Part shown: in pieces, positions 5,556 through 5,605 of the stretch
Layout of the letters: each line of letters begins with the position of its first letter
Position numbering within the stretch: position 1 is the first letter of the stretch
From: Gammaproteobacteria bacterium
GTDB taxonomy: Bacteria > Pseudomonadota > Gammaproteobacteria > Francisellales > CACEW01
Direction of reading: 5' to 3'
Assembly (NCBI GenBank): GCA_028282045.1
Contig: JANQIS010000125.1
Span: 1 to 5,605, forward strand
DNA length: 5,605 nucleotides
Program-made: the position numbers and the translations under genes
The notes under the pieces: generated by a model
Databases searched by the model: none
The model's input: the letters and a program-made list of their open reading frames with translations, nothing else
Told to the model about the DNA's origin: nothing

Positions 5556-5605
5556 TTTAATATATAAATATAGCTTTAGCAGATGGGCACCCCATTCTCA
5601 CCTCA

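Overview
The window looks like chromosomal DNA from a gammaproteobacterium. The ribosomal-protein and elongation-factor sequences are of the proteobacterial type (S12 with TTTPKKPNSALRK, S7 ending HYRW, EF-G starting MART...YRNFGICAHVDAGKT), the gene order is the classical str operon, and the promoter and terminator signals are of the E. coli type. Base composition is moderate, roughly mid-40s %GC by eye. No finer taxonomic placement is supported.

Layout. (1) Positions 1-3130, minus strand: the str operon, read right to left as rpsL (S12), rpsG (S7), fusA (EF-G) and the first 45 codons of tuf (EF-Tu), which runs off the left edge. Spacers are only 12, 17 and 15 nt and each gene has its own Shine-Dalgarno sequence, so this is one tightly packed transcription unit. 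It is driven by a strong sigma70-type promoter at 3177-3206 with a perfect TATAAT and a GC-rich discriminator. (2) Positions 3131-3274: a divergent intergenic region. (3) Positions 3275-5002, plus strand: three co-directional genes, probably an operon, encoding a small VOC/glyoxalase-fold protein, an integral-membrane fatty-acid-desaturase-family protein with all three histidine boxes, and a small single-domain cupin. Spacers are 34 and 11 nt. (4) Positions 5003-5086: a convergent intergenic stretch whose intrinsic terminator serves the minus-strand gene. (5) Positions 5087-5464, minus strand: a small secreted protein of unknown family with four cysteines in the mature chain. Its extended -10 promoter and a small palindrome lie in the remaining 5465-5605.

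How it works together. The left half makes core translation machinery: the decoding-centre protein S12, the 30S head protein S7, the translocase EF-G and the tRNA carrier EF-Tu. The right half is accessory. The VOC-desaturase-cupin set combines three folds that normally bind a metal ion, around a membrane oxygen-dependent di-iron enzyme. Its substrate cannot be told from sequence, and I do not recognise the trio as a named system.

Two gene starts are corrected here. fusA most likely begins at GTG 2250-2252 (699 aa) rather than the upstream TTG. The secreted protein most likely begins at ATG 5462-5464 (125 aa) rather than the upstream GTG. I see no tRNA, rRNA, CRISPR array, insertion sequence or attachment site. 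The most distinctive sequence-level oddity is an exact 12-bp in-frame tandem duplication at the start of the VOC gene, which doubles the LDHL motif carrying a putative metal ligand.
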